Source of the DNA: an uncultured Treponema sp.
GTDB lineage: Bacteria; Spirochaetota; Spirochaetia; Treponematales; Treponemataceae
Reading direction: 5' to 3'
DNA: 15,951 nucleotides
Assembly: GCA_905372265.1 (NCBI GenBank)
Contig: CAJPOL010000034.1
Location: forward strand, 1-15,951
In this document: in pieces, positions 1 through 7,858 of the stretch
Layout: the number at the start of each line of letters is the position of its first letter
Position numbering within the stretch: position 1 is the stretch's first letter
Made by a program: the position numbers and the translations under genes
Notes under the pieces: model-generated
Database searches by the model: none
The model's input: only the letters and a program-made list of their open reading frames with translations
What the model was told of the DNA's origin: nothing

Positions 1-54
1 AATACCCTTCGTTACGACGCAAGCGTCGGGGTATTAAACCCTCCGCACGAATAA
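1..54. repeat. Dispersed 54-bp palindromic repeat, copy 1
   Basis: This stretch is repeated at 9248-9301 with a single mismatch (position 11, G here and A there). Its left part is an interrupted palindrome. Arm AATACCC (1-7) pairs with GGGTATT (29-35), and CGACGC (15-20) pairs with GCGTCG (23-28) around an AA loop. The left arm carries an extra TTCGTTA. The right third (36-54) is not palindromic. It lies 46 bases past the lptB stop codon and contains no gene. It may act as a 3' hairpin for lptB, but it has no T tract on that strand. A REP-like or MITE-like intergenic element is the best description. Confidence 0.85.
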
Positions 55-100
55 GAGTAAAACGCTGTAGGAAATTAAACCGTAAGGAGTGTAAAATCCA

Positions 101-931
101 TTACATTCTAAACTCTTCGCCGAGATATACCTTTCTCGCAATATCCGACTGTAAAATGGTTTCCCGCGGTCCCTGTTCGACAATCCCGCCTTTATTGATA
201 ATATAAGCACGGTCGGTAATTTCAAGCGTGTCGCGGACATTGTGATCGGTAATGAGTACGCCGATGTTTTGCCGGGTAAGCAGCCGGATGATATGTTTAA
301 TATCATGGACGGCAATAGGATCGATACCGGCAAAAGGTTCATCAAGTAATAAAAATTTCGGCTCAATGGCAAGCGCACGGGCAATTTCGGTACGGCGGCG
401 TTCCCCTCCCGACAAGGTATATGTAGGCTGCTTTCTGTTTGCAGTGATACCGAATTCTTCAAGCAAATAATCCAATTTCGCTCTGCGTTCATTACGGGTC
501 AAGTCAGTACGGGTTTCCAAAATTGCAGCGATATTTTGCTCAACCGACAGTTTACGGAACACCGATGCCTCTTGCGGTAAATACGAAATGCCGATCCGTG
601 CGCGTTTATACATCGCTAAGCCGGTAATACAGCGCCCATCCAGATAAATCCCCCCGCTATCCGGCGTATAGAAACCGACAATCATGTAAAAGGTAGTGGT
701 TTTTCCCGCCCCATTCGGACCGAGCAGCCCGACCACCTCTCCTTGAGACATTGCAAACGTTACATCCTGTACCGCATGTTTCTTACGGAAGAACTTATTC
801 AGGCCTTCGACCCGTAACACGCTTTTCGGCATACCGGTTTGTTCAACCGGTAAAACGCTGCCGCGCTCCGCTGTCTCTTGCCCATCCTGCGGCTCATGTA
901 GTATCTCTCTGTAATCGGATGTATCACTCAT
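101..931 (-). CDS. lptB: LPS export-type ABC transporter ATP-binding protein LptB
   Basis: Cytoplasmic ATPase of the Lpt bridge, which pulls lipopolysaccharide-like lipids out of the inner membrane with LptF/LptG. The 276-residue protein shows Walker A GPNGAGKT (71-78), Q-loop Q120, signature LSGGE (173-177), Walker B LLLDEP (194-199) and H-loop H230. The stretches YLPQEASVFRKLSV, EPFAGIDPIAV and DHNVRDTLEITDRAYI are typical of LptB rather than of other ABC ATPases. The family is usually about 240 residues long; here an N-terminal extension of about 33 residues precedes the fold. Met34 (codon 832-830) would give the normal length but has no ribosome binding site. The start at 931 has GAGG upstream and overlaps the lptA stop in ATGAGTGA (8 bases), so translation is probably coupled. 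Function is clear by family; the substrate in a treponeme is not. Confidence 0.9.
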   Translation of the reverse strand: MSDTSDYREILHEPQDGQETAERGSVLPVEQTGMPKSVLRVEGLNKFFRKKHAVQDVTFAMSQGEVVGLLGPNGAGKTTTFYMIVGFYTPDSGGIYLDGRCITGLAMYKRARIGISYLPQEASVFRKLSVEQNIAAILETRTDLTRNERRAKLDYLLEEFGITANRKQPTYTLSGGERRRTEIARALAIEPKFLLLDEPFAGIDPIAVHDIKHIIRLLTRQNIGVLITDHNVRDTLEITDRAYIINKGGIVEQGPRETILQSDIARKVYLGEEFRM

Positions 932-1640
932 GAACAGCCTCGCTGTCTTTCTTTTCAGGCGCAGCCTCTTCGTTTATCGGCTGTGCTGCCTCTGCATTTT
1001 CTTCATCTTTTTCGGCATCGGTAACGGTACCGGCGACTTTGCCTTCCAGCCGGATATCTTCCGTGTCCAGATTTACTGAAATCCGCGCTGCTTTAAACTC
1101 ATCCTTTCCTTTTTTTACGACCGGTTTTCCGGTAAGCTCCAGTAGTGATGAATTCCGGTAATAGAGGGCAAAAAGAGAATCGCAGGAAATATCTTTGCTG
1201 GTCAGCGTTACGGCAATCTGCAAAAGAATAGTTTCGTTTTTTTGATTGTATTCAATCCGCTCTGCAGCCGTTTTCACTTTATTTTTCAAGTCTTCAACTT
1301 TTGCAGAGCCTATAAATAATGCTATTTCTTTTTCACGATCATAGAGCAGGGAGGATGCCGAAAATGAAAAGCCTTTTTCGGAATCGCTGCCGTTTACTAC
1401 GCCGGACGCTTTGATATAGCGATAGTCTTTTCCGTAAAGCTCGATGGCTTCTCCGTTAATTGTCAGCGTATCAACCGTTACTTTAGCATTGCCGATCAGT
1501 TTTGTACTCGTTTTGCCGCTGCTGCCTGTTCCTTGCAATTTATCTGCAGAAAACGTAATTTTGGTTGAAGCGGTAACACGGCCTGTACAGAGAAAGAGCA
1601 TAAGAACAAAAATTGCAATAAAACGGCAGCGGTAACTCAT
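924..1640 (-). CDS. lptA: LptA/OstA-family periplasmic lipid-transport protein
   Basis: Probable periplasmic bridge protein of the OstA/LptA beta-jellyroll family, 238 residues from the ATG at 1640. Residues 1-25 form a signal peptide: basic MSYRCR, a hydrophobic core IAIFVLMLFLCTG, then a VTAS cleavage region. From about residue 28 come short repeating beta-strand phrases such as ITFSADKLQG, TLTINGEAIELYG, IKASGVVNG, KTAAERIEYN and FKAARISVN, as expected for OstA. The last 30 or so residues are a charged, mostly acidic tail (EKDEENAEAA and onward), unusual for the family. A longer frame reaches back to 1700, but the 1640 start is preferred because the signal peptide begins there and a consensus promoter sits at 1653-1681. 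The gene is followed by overlapping lptB. No lptC lies next to it; the neighbour on the other side is divergent ligA. Confidence 0.78.
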   Translation of the reverse strand: MSYRCRFIAIFVLMLFLCTGRVTASTKITFSADKLQGTGSSGKTSTKLIGNAKVTVDTLTINGEAIELYGKDYRYIKASGVVNGSDSEKGFSFSASSLLYDREKEIALFIGSAKVEDLKNKVKTAAERIEYNQKNETILLQIAVTLTSKDISCDSLFALYYRNSSLLELTGKPVVKKGKDEFKAARISVNLDTEDIRLEGKVAGTVTDAEKDEENAEAAQPINEEAAPEKKDSEAVHE

Positions 1641-1652
1641 AAAAGGACTCAA

Positions 1653-1681
1653 ATTATAGGAATTTTTCCTCCTTTTGTCAA
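1653..1681 (-). promoter_or_regulatory. Consensus sigma-70 promoter of lptA-lptB
   Basis: Read on the minus strand, TTGACA (1681-1676), a 17-base spacer and TATAAT (1658-1653) match the sigma-70 consensus at every base. The -10 box ends 12 bases before the lptA ATG, so the 5' leader should be only about 5-7 bases. An AAAGGAGG run falls inside the spacer, upstream of any transcript from this promoter, and cannot serve this start. Confidence 0.8.
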
Positions 1682-1769
1682 AAGAGACCGTAAAAAACAA
1701 ACGTCGGGCTTATTGATTTTCTCACTAAAACATACTTACGTTGTAATTTTTTCCGGTACGGAGTATTAT

Positions 1770-3713
1770 GTGTTTCTTATGGTAACGAACACCCGCATAC
1801 AGGAGCTTGAAACCCTCATAAAAAAACATCAAGACCTTTACTATAATGCCGAACCGGAAATTTCGGACGCGGATTTTGACCGTCTCTGGGATGAACTGCG
1901 CGCTATTGATCCTGAAAATGCGCTGTTTCAAACGGTGCCGCAAGACAGCGCCGACGGTTTTGCAAAAGCGTCCCACATTATTCCGATGGGCAGCCAAGAA
2001 AAAGCGGCTGACCCTGAAAGTTTTCAAAAATGGGCGGACAAAATGCCGTTTCATGATTTTCTTGTACAATATAAACTTGACGGCGCCAGTATCGAGCTGC
2101 AATATGAAAAAGGGATGTTGCGGCGCGCCGTAACGCGCGGCGACGGTACATTAGGCGATGACATTACCGCAAATGTAAAAAAAATGCAGGGGCTTGTTCT
2201 TAATCTGACAGGCGATTCGGCGCCAGACGGTTCCGCACCTTTTTCAGGCGGAGTACGGGGGGAGATCATCATGCCCCATGATATTCACCGGCGCTTCTAT
2301 TCGGAGAAAGCAAACTGCCGGAATGCGGCAAATGGGGTCATGAAGCGCAAGGATGGAAGCGGATGCGAGCATTTACGCATTATTTGCTACGATGCTGCCG
2401 CAGGGACGGTCGGGAAGCCTTTCAGCGAACCGGCGCCGTTTCAGACGGAAACGGAAAAACTCCGTTGGCTTGAAACTCAGGGCTTTTTGACGGTACCGGT
2501 CATGCAATGCAGCGGTGTCCGCTCTGTTATTGAATACCGCGCGCATGTTATGGATATCCGCGCGGAGCTTCCCTATGATATTGACGGCTTAGTCATCAAA
2601 AACGATACAATCGATACGGCAGACCTCAGCCGCGCCCGCCCTGAAAAACAAATAGCCTTTAAATTCAGTCTTGAAGAAGCGGTTACGGTATTACGCAGCG
2701 TTGAATGGAGCGAATCGGGAGCAACCTATACCCCCATCGCCATAACCGATCCGGTACGGCTTGCCGGTACCACCGTTAAGCGGGCGAATCTGTGTAATCC
2801 CAACATCATTGCAGACCTCAATTTGAAAATAGGGAGCAAGGTTGTCGTTACCAAACGGGGCGAAATTATTCCAAAAATTGAGGCGTTAGTAGAAAATCCG
2901 CCCGATAGCATTCCGATTGAACAGCCCGTCCGCTGCGCAAGCTGCGGTTCTGCATTAACCGATGAAGGAACCCGCTTATATTGCCCCAATCCCTGCTGCC
3001 CCAAGCGTAATCATCATCGTATTGAAAAATGGATCAGCTGTCTTGACATCCAAGACTTCGGCGTACTGCTCATTAAACGGCTGTTCGATGCGCAGCGTAT
3101 CCGTTCCATTTCCGATCTCTATACATTGACGGTCGAAGAGCTCTCGGAACTTGAACGGATGGGGAAAAAATCAGCAGAGAAGGTATACCGTGCGCTGCAT
3201 TCAAAGCGGGAAATTCCCTTAGCGGTTTTTATCGCAGGATTCGATATTGACGGTATCGGCCTCGTGATGATGGAAAAACTGGTTGAGGCCGGCTTTGACA
3301 GCCTTGAAAAGCTGTTAGCGGCCTCCGAAGAAGAGTTTGCCTCCGTGTATCAGTTCGGTACTGTGCTGGCGCGCACCTTGAGCGAAGGACTCCGTGAATT
3401 AAAAGAGGAAATGCTTGCCTTAACGGAGTCGGGAACAATCAGCATCCGCCGTACGGAGCCGCCTGCCGGCCTCTCTTTAAGCGGAAGCAGTTTCTGTTTT
3501 ACCGGAGAATTGCACAGTATGAAACGGAAAGCTGCGGAGGAGCTGGTAAAAGAACGCGGCGGCAGCATAAAATCATCGGTAACAAAAGGGCTACAATATT
3601 TGGTTACTAATACCCCTGATTCGGGCTCTTCAAAGAACAAAAAAGCCCAAGAACTCGGCATCCGCATCATCACGGAAGAAGAATTTCTCCGGCTTGTCGG
3701 AACATCGCACTGA
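1770..3713 (+). CDS. ligA: NAD-dependent DNA ligase LigA
   Basis: Seals nicks in DNA during replication and repair, using NAD+. Numbered from the GTG at 1770 (647 residues), the N-terminal Ia segment is followed by the adenylation domain with the AMP-accepting lysine in KLDG (Lys102). TRGDG (122-126) comes next, then DGLVIKND near 272-279 and an OB fold. Four or five cysteines of the zinc finger follow (C389, C392, C405, C409/C410), then helix-hairpin-helix repeats and a C-terminal BRCT domain (about 569-645). The full domain set is present and the length is close to the usual 660-680. The GTG at 1770 is chosen because GGAG (1760-1763) lies 6 bases upstream. The in-frame ATG at 1779 lacks a usable site, and the TTG at 1713 adds a non-conserved hydrophobic stretch. 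The gene is divergent from lptA and tightly linked to the next gene. Confidence 0.95.
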   Translation: MFLMVTNTRIQELETLIKKHQDLYYNAEPEISDADFDRLWDELRAIDPENALFQTVPQDSADGFAKASHIIPMGSQEKAADPESFQKWADKMPFHDFLVQYKLDGASIELQYEKGMLRRAVTRGDGTLGDDITANVKKMQGLVLNLTGDSAPDGSAPFSGGVRGEIIMPHDIHRRFYSEKANCRNAANGVMKRKDGSGCEHLRIICYDAAAGTVGKPFSEPAPFQTETEKLRWLETQGFLTVPVMQCSGVRSVIEYRAHVMDIRAELPYDIDGLVIKNDTIDTADLSRARPEKQIAFKFSLEEAVTVLRSVEWSESGATYTPIAITDPVRLAGTTVKRANLCNPNIIADLNLKIGSKVVVTKRGEIIPKIEALVENPPDSIPIEQPVRCASCGSALTDEGTRLYCPNPCCPKRNHHRIEKWISCLDIQDFGVLLIKRLFDAQRIRSISDLYTLTVEELSELERMGKKSAEKVYRALHSKREIPLAVFIAGFDIDGIGLVMMEKLVEAGFDSLEKLLAASEEEFASVYQFGTVLARTLSEGLRELKEEMLALTESGTISIRRTEPPAGLSLSGSSFCFTGELHSMKRKAAEELVKERGGSIKSSVTKGLQYLVTNTPDSGSSKNKKAQELGIRIITEEEFLRLVGTSH

Positions 3714-3714
3714 A

Positions 3715-4341
3715 ATGAAAAGAAATCGGAAGCGCTACAGAAGAAAAGTATTTTTTTACTGCTCGTTCGCGTTTTGCGCACTGTTTGTACTGTCCGGTTG
3801 GTATGCAAAAAGAATAGAGCGCATCAAAGCTCTTTTACAAGGTTATACGGTTACGGACACGTATCTACCGTGTACTGTTACTCTTATCGGCTATGGGAGC
3901 AATACCGCCAGTACGCTCATTACCTTTAGCACGCCGCAAGGCCGGATAACCGGCAGCCATGAACGCTCATGGTACGGCAAAGAACTCCGTATGAGCGCCT
4001 ACTTTTTTCCGACTCCGAATGGATATATCATATTTCCGTATAGAATATTTTCAACGATAGAGCGGAAGAAAAAGCAAGGTCTGTTCTTGTTCAACTATTA
4101 TACCGTCAACGATTTCCCCGCTCTCTATGATGACTCGCTTATGACAGCGGAACAAAAAGCAGCTTTGCAGGAACTGTTCCTGTTTATCAAGCGCATACCG
4201 CAGATTATGCAGCTGTTCGGCGATTTACAGCTGAAAACGGCTATCATTAACCGGAATGAGACTCCTGCGGAATACAGTCTTTTTGTATCGGCAAAGGGAT
4301 TTCTGCAATTTCACGAAACGGAACCCTTACGCGCCTATTAG
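3715..4341 (+). CDS. Hypothetical protein with one N-terminal membrane anchor
   Basis: I do not recognise this 208-residue protein. The first 12 residues are strongly basic (MKRNRKRYRRK), followed by one hydrophobic segment (about 13-31, FFYCSFAFCALFVLSGW). This predicts an inner-membrane anchor with the rest outside the cytoplasm. The remaining 175 residues mix beta-like segments with a helix rich in E, K and L (about 145-170), and have no further membrane segment or known catalytic motif. The ATG follows the ligA stop in TGAAATG, one base apart, so it is probably translated by coupling; an in-frame TTG at 3694 would overlap ligA. Likely a lineage-specific protein in the ligA transcript. A role in DNA repair would be guesswork. 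Confidence 0.75.
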   Translation: MKRNRKRYRRKVFFYCSFAFCALFVLSGWYAKRIERIKALLQGYTVTDTYLPCTVTLIGYGSNTASTLITFSTPQGRITGSHERSWYGKELRMSAYFFPTPNGYIIFPYRIFSTIERKKKQGLFLFNYYTVNDFPALYDDSLMTAEQKAALQELFLFIKRIPQIMQLFGDLQLKTAIINRNETPAEYSLFVSAKGFLQFHETEPLRAY

Positions 4342-4348
4342 GAAGCGG

Positions 4349-4371
4349 CTCTTTTTCATTTGCATGAAGAG
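4349..4371. terminator. Imperfect hairpin between converging genes
   Basis: CTCT-TTT-TCAT (4349-4359) can pair with ATGAAGAG (4364-4371) around a TTGC loop, giving eight pairs with a 3-base bulge. It sits in the 35-base gap between the ends of the plus-strand 3715-4341 gene and minus-strand apbE, where a bidirectional terminator would be expected. The stem is AT-rich and the T-runs are short, so the call is weak. Confidence 0.35.
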
Positions 4372-4376
4372 GTTTC

Positions 4377-5408
4377 TTACCGGCCGGTTTGTAATTGAAA
4401 TTCAGGCGCAATGATATGAACCTCTGATTCAAAGCCGGGCGTAGTGCGTACCGTATTATCATCAAAGATAAAAATAGCAGCCGTATCGGGAAAGCTGCGG
4501 AGTAATTCAAGGCTTTTTTGATAGCCAAGTACAAAACAAGCTGTTGACAGCGCGTCGGCATCGGCCGCTGTAGGGGATAAAATTGAAACGGATACGAGAT
4601 TACTCTGAACCGGATAGCCTGTTGCCGGATCAAGGATATGATGATACCGAATACCGTCCTGCTCAAAATACCGCTCATAGCTGCCTGAGGTAGCTATGCT
4701 TTTGTTATGTCCTATCACGGCCATAATAGGCTCTCCTTGCCGAAGGCGCGGATCCCGTATGCCGATAATCAGCGGTTTGCCGTCAGGCCGTACTCCCAAT
4801 GCAGTAACGGTACCGCCTATATCGATAAGCGCATTGTCAATGTGATGCGCTTTGATAATGCGCGCGCATTCATCAGCTGCAAAACCCTTTGCAATGCCGC
4901 CGAGGTCTAACTGCATTCCTGCTTTTTGTAAAAAACATTCTCCCTCTTGTAAGGTAAGCGCCGTATAGTCGGTGAATGCAAGCGCTTCATTGATAGCACG
5001 AGCCGGGGGCACACGGGCATTATCAAAACCGATATTCCAGAGCTTCACAACACTGCCGATGACAGGATTAAAGGCGCCGCTCGTCTTTTCGGCAAAAAAA
5101 ACAGCCCGTTCAAACACAGGGTAAAGGTCAGCCGGTATTCTGACGCTTTTTTTGCCTGCCGCTCTATTGATAGCGGTAAGATCCGAATCGTCCGCATTTG
5201 CGGACAAATAAAGCTCAAGCGCTTTCAGCCGTTCGGTACAAGCATGCAATATCCGTTCGCTTTCCGCCTGAGGCTTATCGGTAAAAAGCTGAACGCTGCA
5301 CACAGTGCCCAATAAAAAAACAGTCCGGCTTTCTTTCCGTATCGCGGGTTTACACGCCGACAGCAGCAGTCCCATCAAGATAATCAAACCGATATATCGT
5401 TTCATCAT
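4377..5408 (-). CDS. apbE: ApbE/Ftp-family flavin-trafficking lipoprotein
   Basis: Extracytoplasmic FAD:protein FMN transferase family protein, or FAD pyrophosphatase as in T. pallidum Ftp. The 343-residue protein has a lipoprotein signal with lipobox LSAC (Cys19). Family motifs are SGAFNPVIG (110-118), DLGGIAKGFAAD (168-179), DIGG (196-199), SGSYERYF (241-248), HHILDPATGYP (256-266) and the metal-site phrase AADADALSTA (281-290, Asp285 and Thr289). The FAD-contact position that is Tyr in most ApbE proteins (S-T-Y-x-x-x-S) reads S-A-N-A-D-D-S here, with Asn71. An Asn there is what was reported for the T. pallidum enzyme that hydrolyses FAD. The gene starts 26 bases after the permease stop, with GGGTGG upstream of its ATG, so it belongs to the ABC operon. 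Family assignment is sure; hydrolase versus transferase is inferred. Confidence 0.92.
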   Translation of the reverse strand: MMKRYIGLIILMGLLLSACKPAIRKESRTVFLLGTVCSVQLFTDKPQAESERILHACTERLKALELYLSANADDSDLTAINRAAGKKSVRIPADLYPVFERAVFFAEKTSGAFNPVIGSVVKLWNIGFDNARVPPARAINEALAFTDYTALTLQEGECFLQKAGMQLDLGGIAKGFAADECARIIKAHHIDNALIDIGGTVTALGVRPDGKPLIIGIRDPRLRQGEPIMAVIGHNKSIATSGSYERYFEQDGIRYHHILDPATGYPVQSNLVSVSILSPTAADADALSTACFVLGYQKSLELLRSFPDTAAIFIFDDNTVRTTPGFESEVHIIAPEFQLQTGR

Positions 5409-5434
5409 ATTCCACCCATACCTGTTTTAGGCGT

Positions 5435-6976
5435 CTATTTTTTTGCCGCAAAACCTGCGGCGGTTAATACCAAACCTGCAATCAAATAAACAGCTGAATA
5501 ATTTCCGTGTAAACCTAAAAAGTCCAGATACGGCGCACCGTTTAAGGGGCCGATGTAAAAAATTGCTATAAAGACGGCTTCAAATACTCTGCGCGTCTTG
5601 GTATGATAACCGAGACAAAACGCAAGCGCCGAAAGAAAAAAGCAGCCGGTCAGCCACGACAAAGCTACGCCGGTGTTTCCCGCAATGAAAAGCCGGACAA
5701 TCACACCTGCGGAGACCGCCAGTGTAAAATACAGGTTGACGGTAAGCACAAGCGGCCGTTTCACGCGGAATGAGGGACAGGACATCAACAGCTCTTGTGT
5801 AGAAAATGTTTTTTCAAGCGTACCGGATTGCGACAAAAAGGGGAGCGGAAGCGCCATCAATAACGCGATGGGCATCTCTCCGCCTTGTACGTTTATCGGC
5901 AAAAACCACGAAAGAGCGAAACCTGCGGCAAATGCCCATCTCCATAAAAAAAACACCTGTGATGCGGCAAGTTTCAATTCGTTTCTCAATAGGCCGAAAA
6001 CGGGCGCAGCGGTTAAAACAGCTGCTTTTGCAGTAAGTCCGCCTGATTCGGAACGAACATATACCTGCTGCGGCGTTTCTTTTTTCCGGTTACGGTCTTT
6101 TTTCACGATACCGGTGTGCACAAACCGGTCAAAACACAAAACGGCAAGGAATACGCACGCTAACGCCGCTGCAATCCATACGAGGCGGTAGGCAAGAAAG
6201 GCCGTGTCCCATGTGATTCCTTCAAAAGGGAAGGTTGCGATCGGCTCCGTGCGCGTACTGTACGTCAGCATGAGAAAGCGGGGACTGCCCGGAACATATT
6301 TTTCCAAAGCCGTATGGATTTCAAAAGACATGATATTAAAGCTGAAAAGATTTTTTACCGTTCCCCTTGACGTCATTCCGATGTTGCGGATAAACGGAGC
6401 GCCCAGTTCCCATATCCACATAAAAAAGATGAGGGTATTACCGATAGCGCCCTTTAAAAACGGCGCTGAATCAAACAGTACCGCAAGCGCTGCGAGCATA
6501 CACAGCGAGGGAATGCCGATATAACACATCGGTAAGAGCCATTGACTCAATACGAAAGCCGTATCTTCCATGCGGATAAACTGCATCGCCATAAAGGTCA
6601 ACATAAACAAAACATGCAAAGAAAGGGCGGTCAAAAAGTTCGATGCACATTTCGTAAAAATATACGCCGTCTTTCCTATCGGGCATGAGGCAACAAGGGC
6701 GGAAACATTCAGCTGCCGGTCATCACTGATACTGTGCCGTACCAGATAAAACGCCGGCAGCCAGAGCACCGTTGTGAACAGCATGATGTTCATCATACCG
6801 AGCCATGCCGAATTGTAGAGCCCACGCGCCGCTCCTGCAACAAAAATATCATAACCGGCATCGGCAGGCGGAGTACAGACAACGGCAAACGCTACGGCGA
6901 ATACCGCTGCGATTAAAAATGCGCGCGTTTTTATGCGGGCTACCGCATTTGCCTTAACAATATAAAAAAAATTCAT
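5435..6976 (-). CDS. ABC-2 type transporter permease (multi-span)
   Basis: Integral membrane partner of the ATPase just upstream. In 513 residues I count about ten to twelve hydrophobic segments, near 18-35, 57-79, 110-130, 144-165, 175-192, 264-285, 363-381, 408-425, 429-450, 463-478 and 488-507. A polar loop lies at about 195-262 and a charged cytoplasmic loop (KKDRNRKKET) at about 293-302. This is the duplicated six-span layout of large ABC-2 permeases. Its ATG overlaps the ATPase stop codon in ATGA (4 bases), which ties the two proteins in translation. The cargo cannot be read from the sequence. The ApbE lipoprotein downstream hints at an envelope or redox role and recalls NosF/NosY with the ApbE-like NosX, but no nitrous-oxide reductase gene is present. 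Confidence 0.82.
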   Translation of the reverse strand: MNFFYIVKANAVARIKTRAFLIAAVFAVAFAVVCTPPADAGYDIFVAGAARGLYNSAWLGMMNIMLFTTVLWLPAFYLVRHSISDDRQLNVSALVASCPIGKTAYIFTKCASNFLTALSLHVLFMLTFMAMQFIRMEDTAFVLSQWLLPMCYIGIPSLCMLAALAVLFDSAPFLKGAIGNTLIFFMWIWELGAPFIRNIGMTSRGTVKNLFSFNIMSFEIHTALEKYVPGSPRFLMLTYSTRTEPIATFPFEGITWDTAFLAYRLVWIAAALACVFLAVLCFDRFVHTGIVKKDRNRKKETPQQVYVRSESGGLTAKAAVLTAAPVFGLLRNELKLAASQVFFLWRWAFAAGFALSWFLPINVQGGEMPIALLMALPLPFLSQSGTLEKTFSTQELLMSCPSFRVKRPLVLTVNLYFTLAVSAGVIVRLFIAGNTGVALSWLTGCFFLSALAFCLGYHTKTRRVFEAVFIAIFYIGPLNGAPYLDFLGLHGNYSAVYLIAGLVLTAAGFAAKK

Positions 6977-7851
6977 ATATTACAGGCCTTACTATGCGCA
7001 AGAAACAAATAGGCGTCTTCGAGGGATGGTTCGGCAGGTTCCGCATGCGGTAGGGGCGCTTTTTCCGATAAAACCTTTATTTTAATACCGTCCCGGTATT
7101 GAATAGAACTCGTTATTCGGTATCGTTTTTGCAGCACGTTCAATTCTTCAATGGGAACCGTGCAATGCCATACCTTCCCTGAAACCTTTTCGATAAGAGC
7201 GCTTGGTTCCCCTTGCGCAAGTACGGCTCCGCCGTTTAACAGCACGATTGAGGGAGCTATGGATTCTATATCAGAAACGATGTGCGTTGAAAGAATGACG
7301 ATTTTATGTAAAGAAATCGATGCGAGCAGGTTCCTAAACCGGATCCGTTCCTCAGGGTCAAGCCCGACGGTCGGCTCATCGGCAATCAGCACCTCAGGAT
7401 CGTTCAGCAGGGCTTGAGCGATACCGACCCGCTGCTTCATACCGCCTGAAAAACCGCCGAGCAGCTGTTTTTTTGCCTCCCCAAGATGCAGGATTTCCAG
7501 CAATTCGTCTATCCGTTTGCGAACCGGTTTTAACGGCAGGTTTTTCATTGCTGCGATGTATTCCAGAAACTGCGGCGCCGTCATGTTCGGATACACTCCA
7601 AAATCCTGCGGAAGATAGCCGAGCCTTTGCCGTAACGCATTGGGTTTCCGTCCTATATCCGTCCCGTCATACAGCACTACTCCTGAGTCCGGCTTTTCGA
7701 TTGCGGAAACAATACGCATCAGCGTCGATTTTCCCGCCCCGTTCGGCCCAAGGAGGCCGGTGATCCCTTCGCCGAACGCAACGGTAACGGTATCAAGCGC
7801 CTTTTTAGCGCCGTATGTTTTTGAAATATTTTCAATTTTCAAATGATGCAT
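6973..7851 (-). CDS. ABC transporter ATP-binding protein (exporter type)
   Basis: Cytoplasmic ATPase that should power the permease encoded by the next gene. From the ATG at 7851 (292 residues) it has Walker A GPNGAGKS (35-42), Q-loop Q82, signature FSGGMKQR (134-141), Walker B VLIADEP (154-160) and H-loop H190. A C-terminal extension of about 70 residues ends in SLEDAYLFL, as is common in CcmA/NosF/Nat-type ATPases. The start was chosen over an upstream TTG (7887) and ATG (7863) for two reasons. The ABC fold begins at MHHLKIENISKTYG, and a good promoter puts its -10 box over the upstream ATG. No ribosome binding site precedes the chosen ATG, so a leaderless mRNA is likely. First gene of the ATPase-permease-apbE operon. 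Confidence 0.9.
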   Translation of the reverse strand: MHHLKIENISKTYGAKKALDTVTVAFGEGITGLLGPNGAGKSTLMRIVSAIEKPDSGVVLYDGTDIGRKPNALRQRLGYLPQDFGVYPNMTAPQFLEYIAAMKNLPLKPVRKRIDELLEILHLGEAKKQLLGGFSGGMKQRVGIAQALLNDPEVLIADEPTVGLDPEERIRFRNLLASISLHKIVILSTHIVSDIESIAPSIVLLNGGAVLAQGEPSALIEKVSGKVWHCTVPIEELNVLQKRYRITSSIQYRDGIKIKVLSEKAPLPHAEPAEPSLEDAYLFLAHSKACNI

Positions 7852-7858
7852 GGGCAGT

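Noticed and set aside
34..492. 152-codon open frame on the minus strand overlapping the end of lptB
   Set aside because: It lies in another frame of a certain lptB gene, has no recognisable domain and runs into the repeat at the window start.
2721..2732. SGATYT phrase in LigA resembling a flavinylation (FMN-acceptor) motif
   Set aside because: LigA is cytoplasmic, the motif lacks the leading Asp, and the segment is the normal OB-fold region of LigA.
5673..6191. 172-codon open frame on the plus strand
   Set aside because: It is antisense to the ABC-2 permease, with no ribosome binding site and no known fold.
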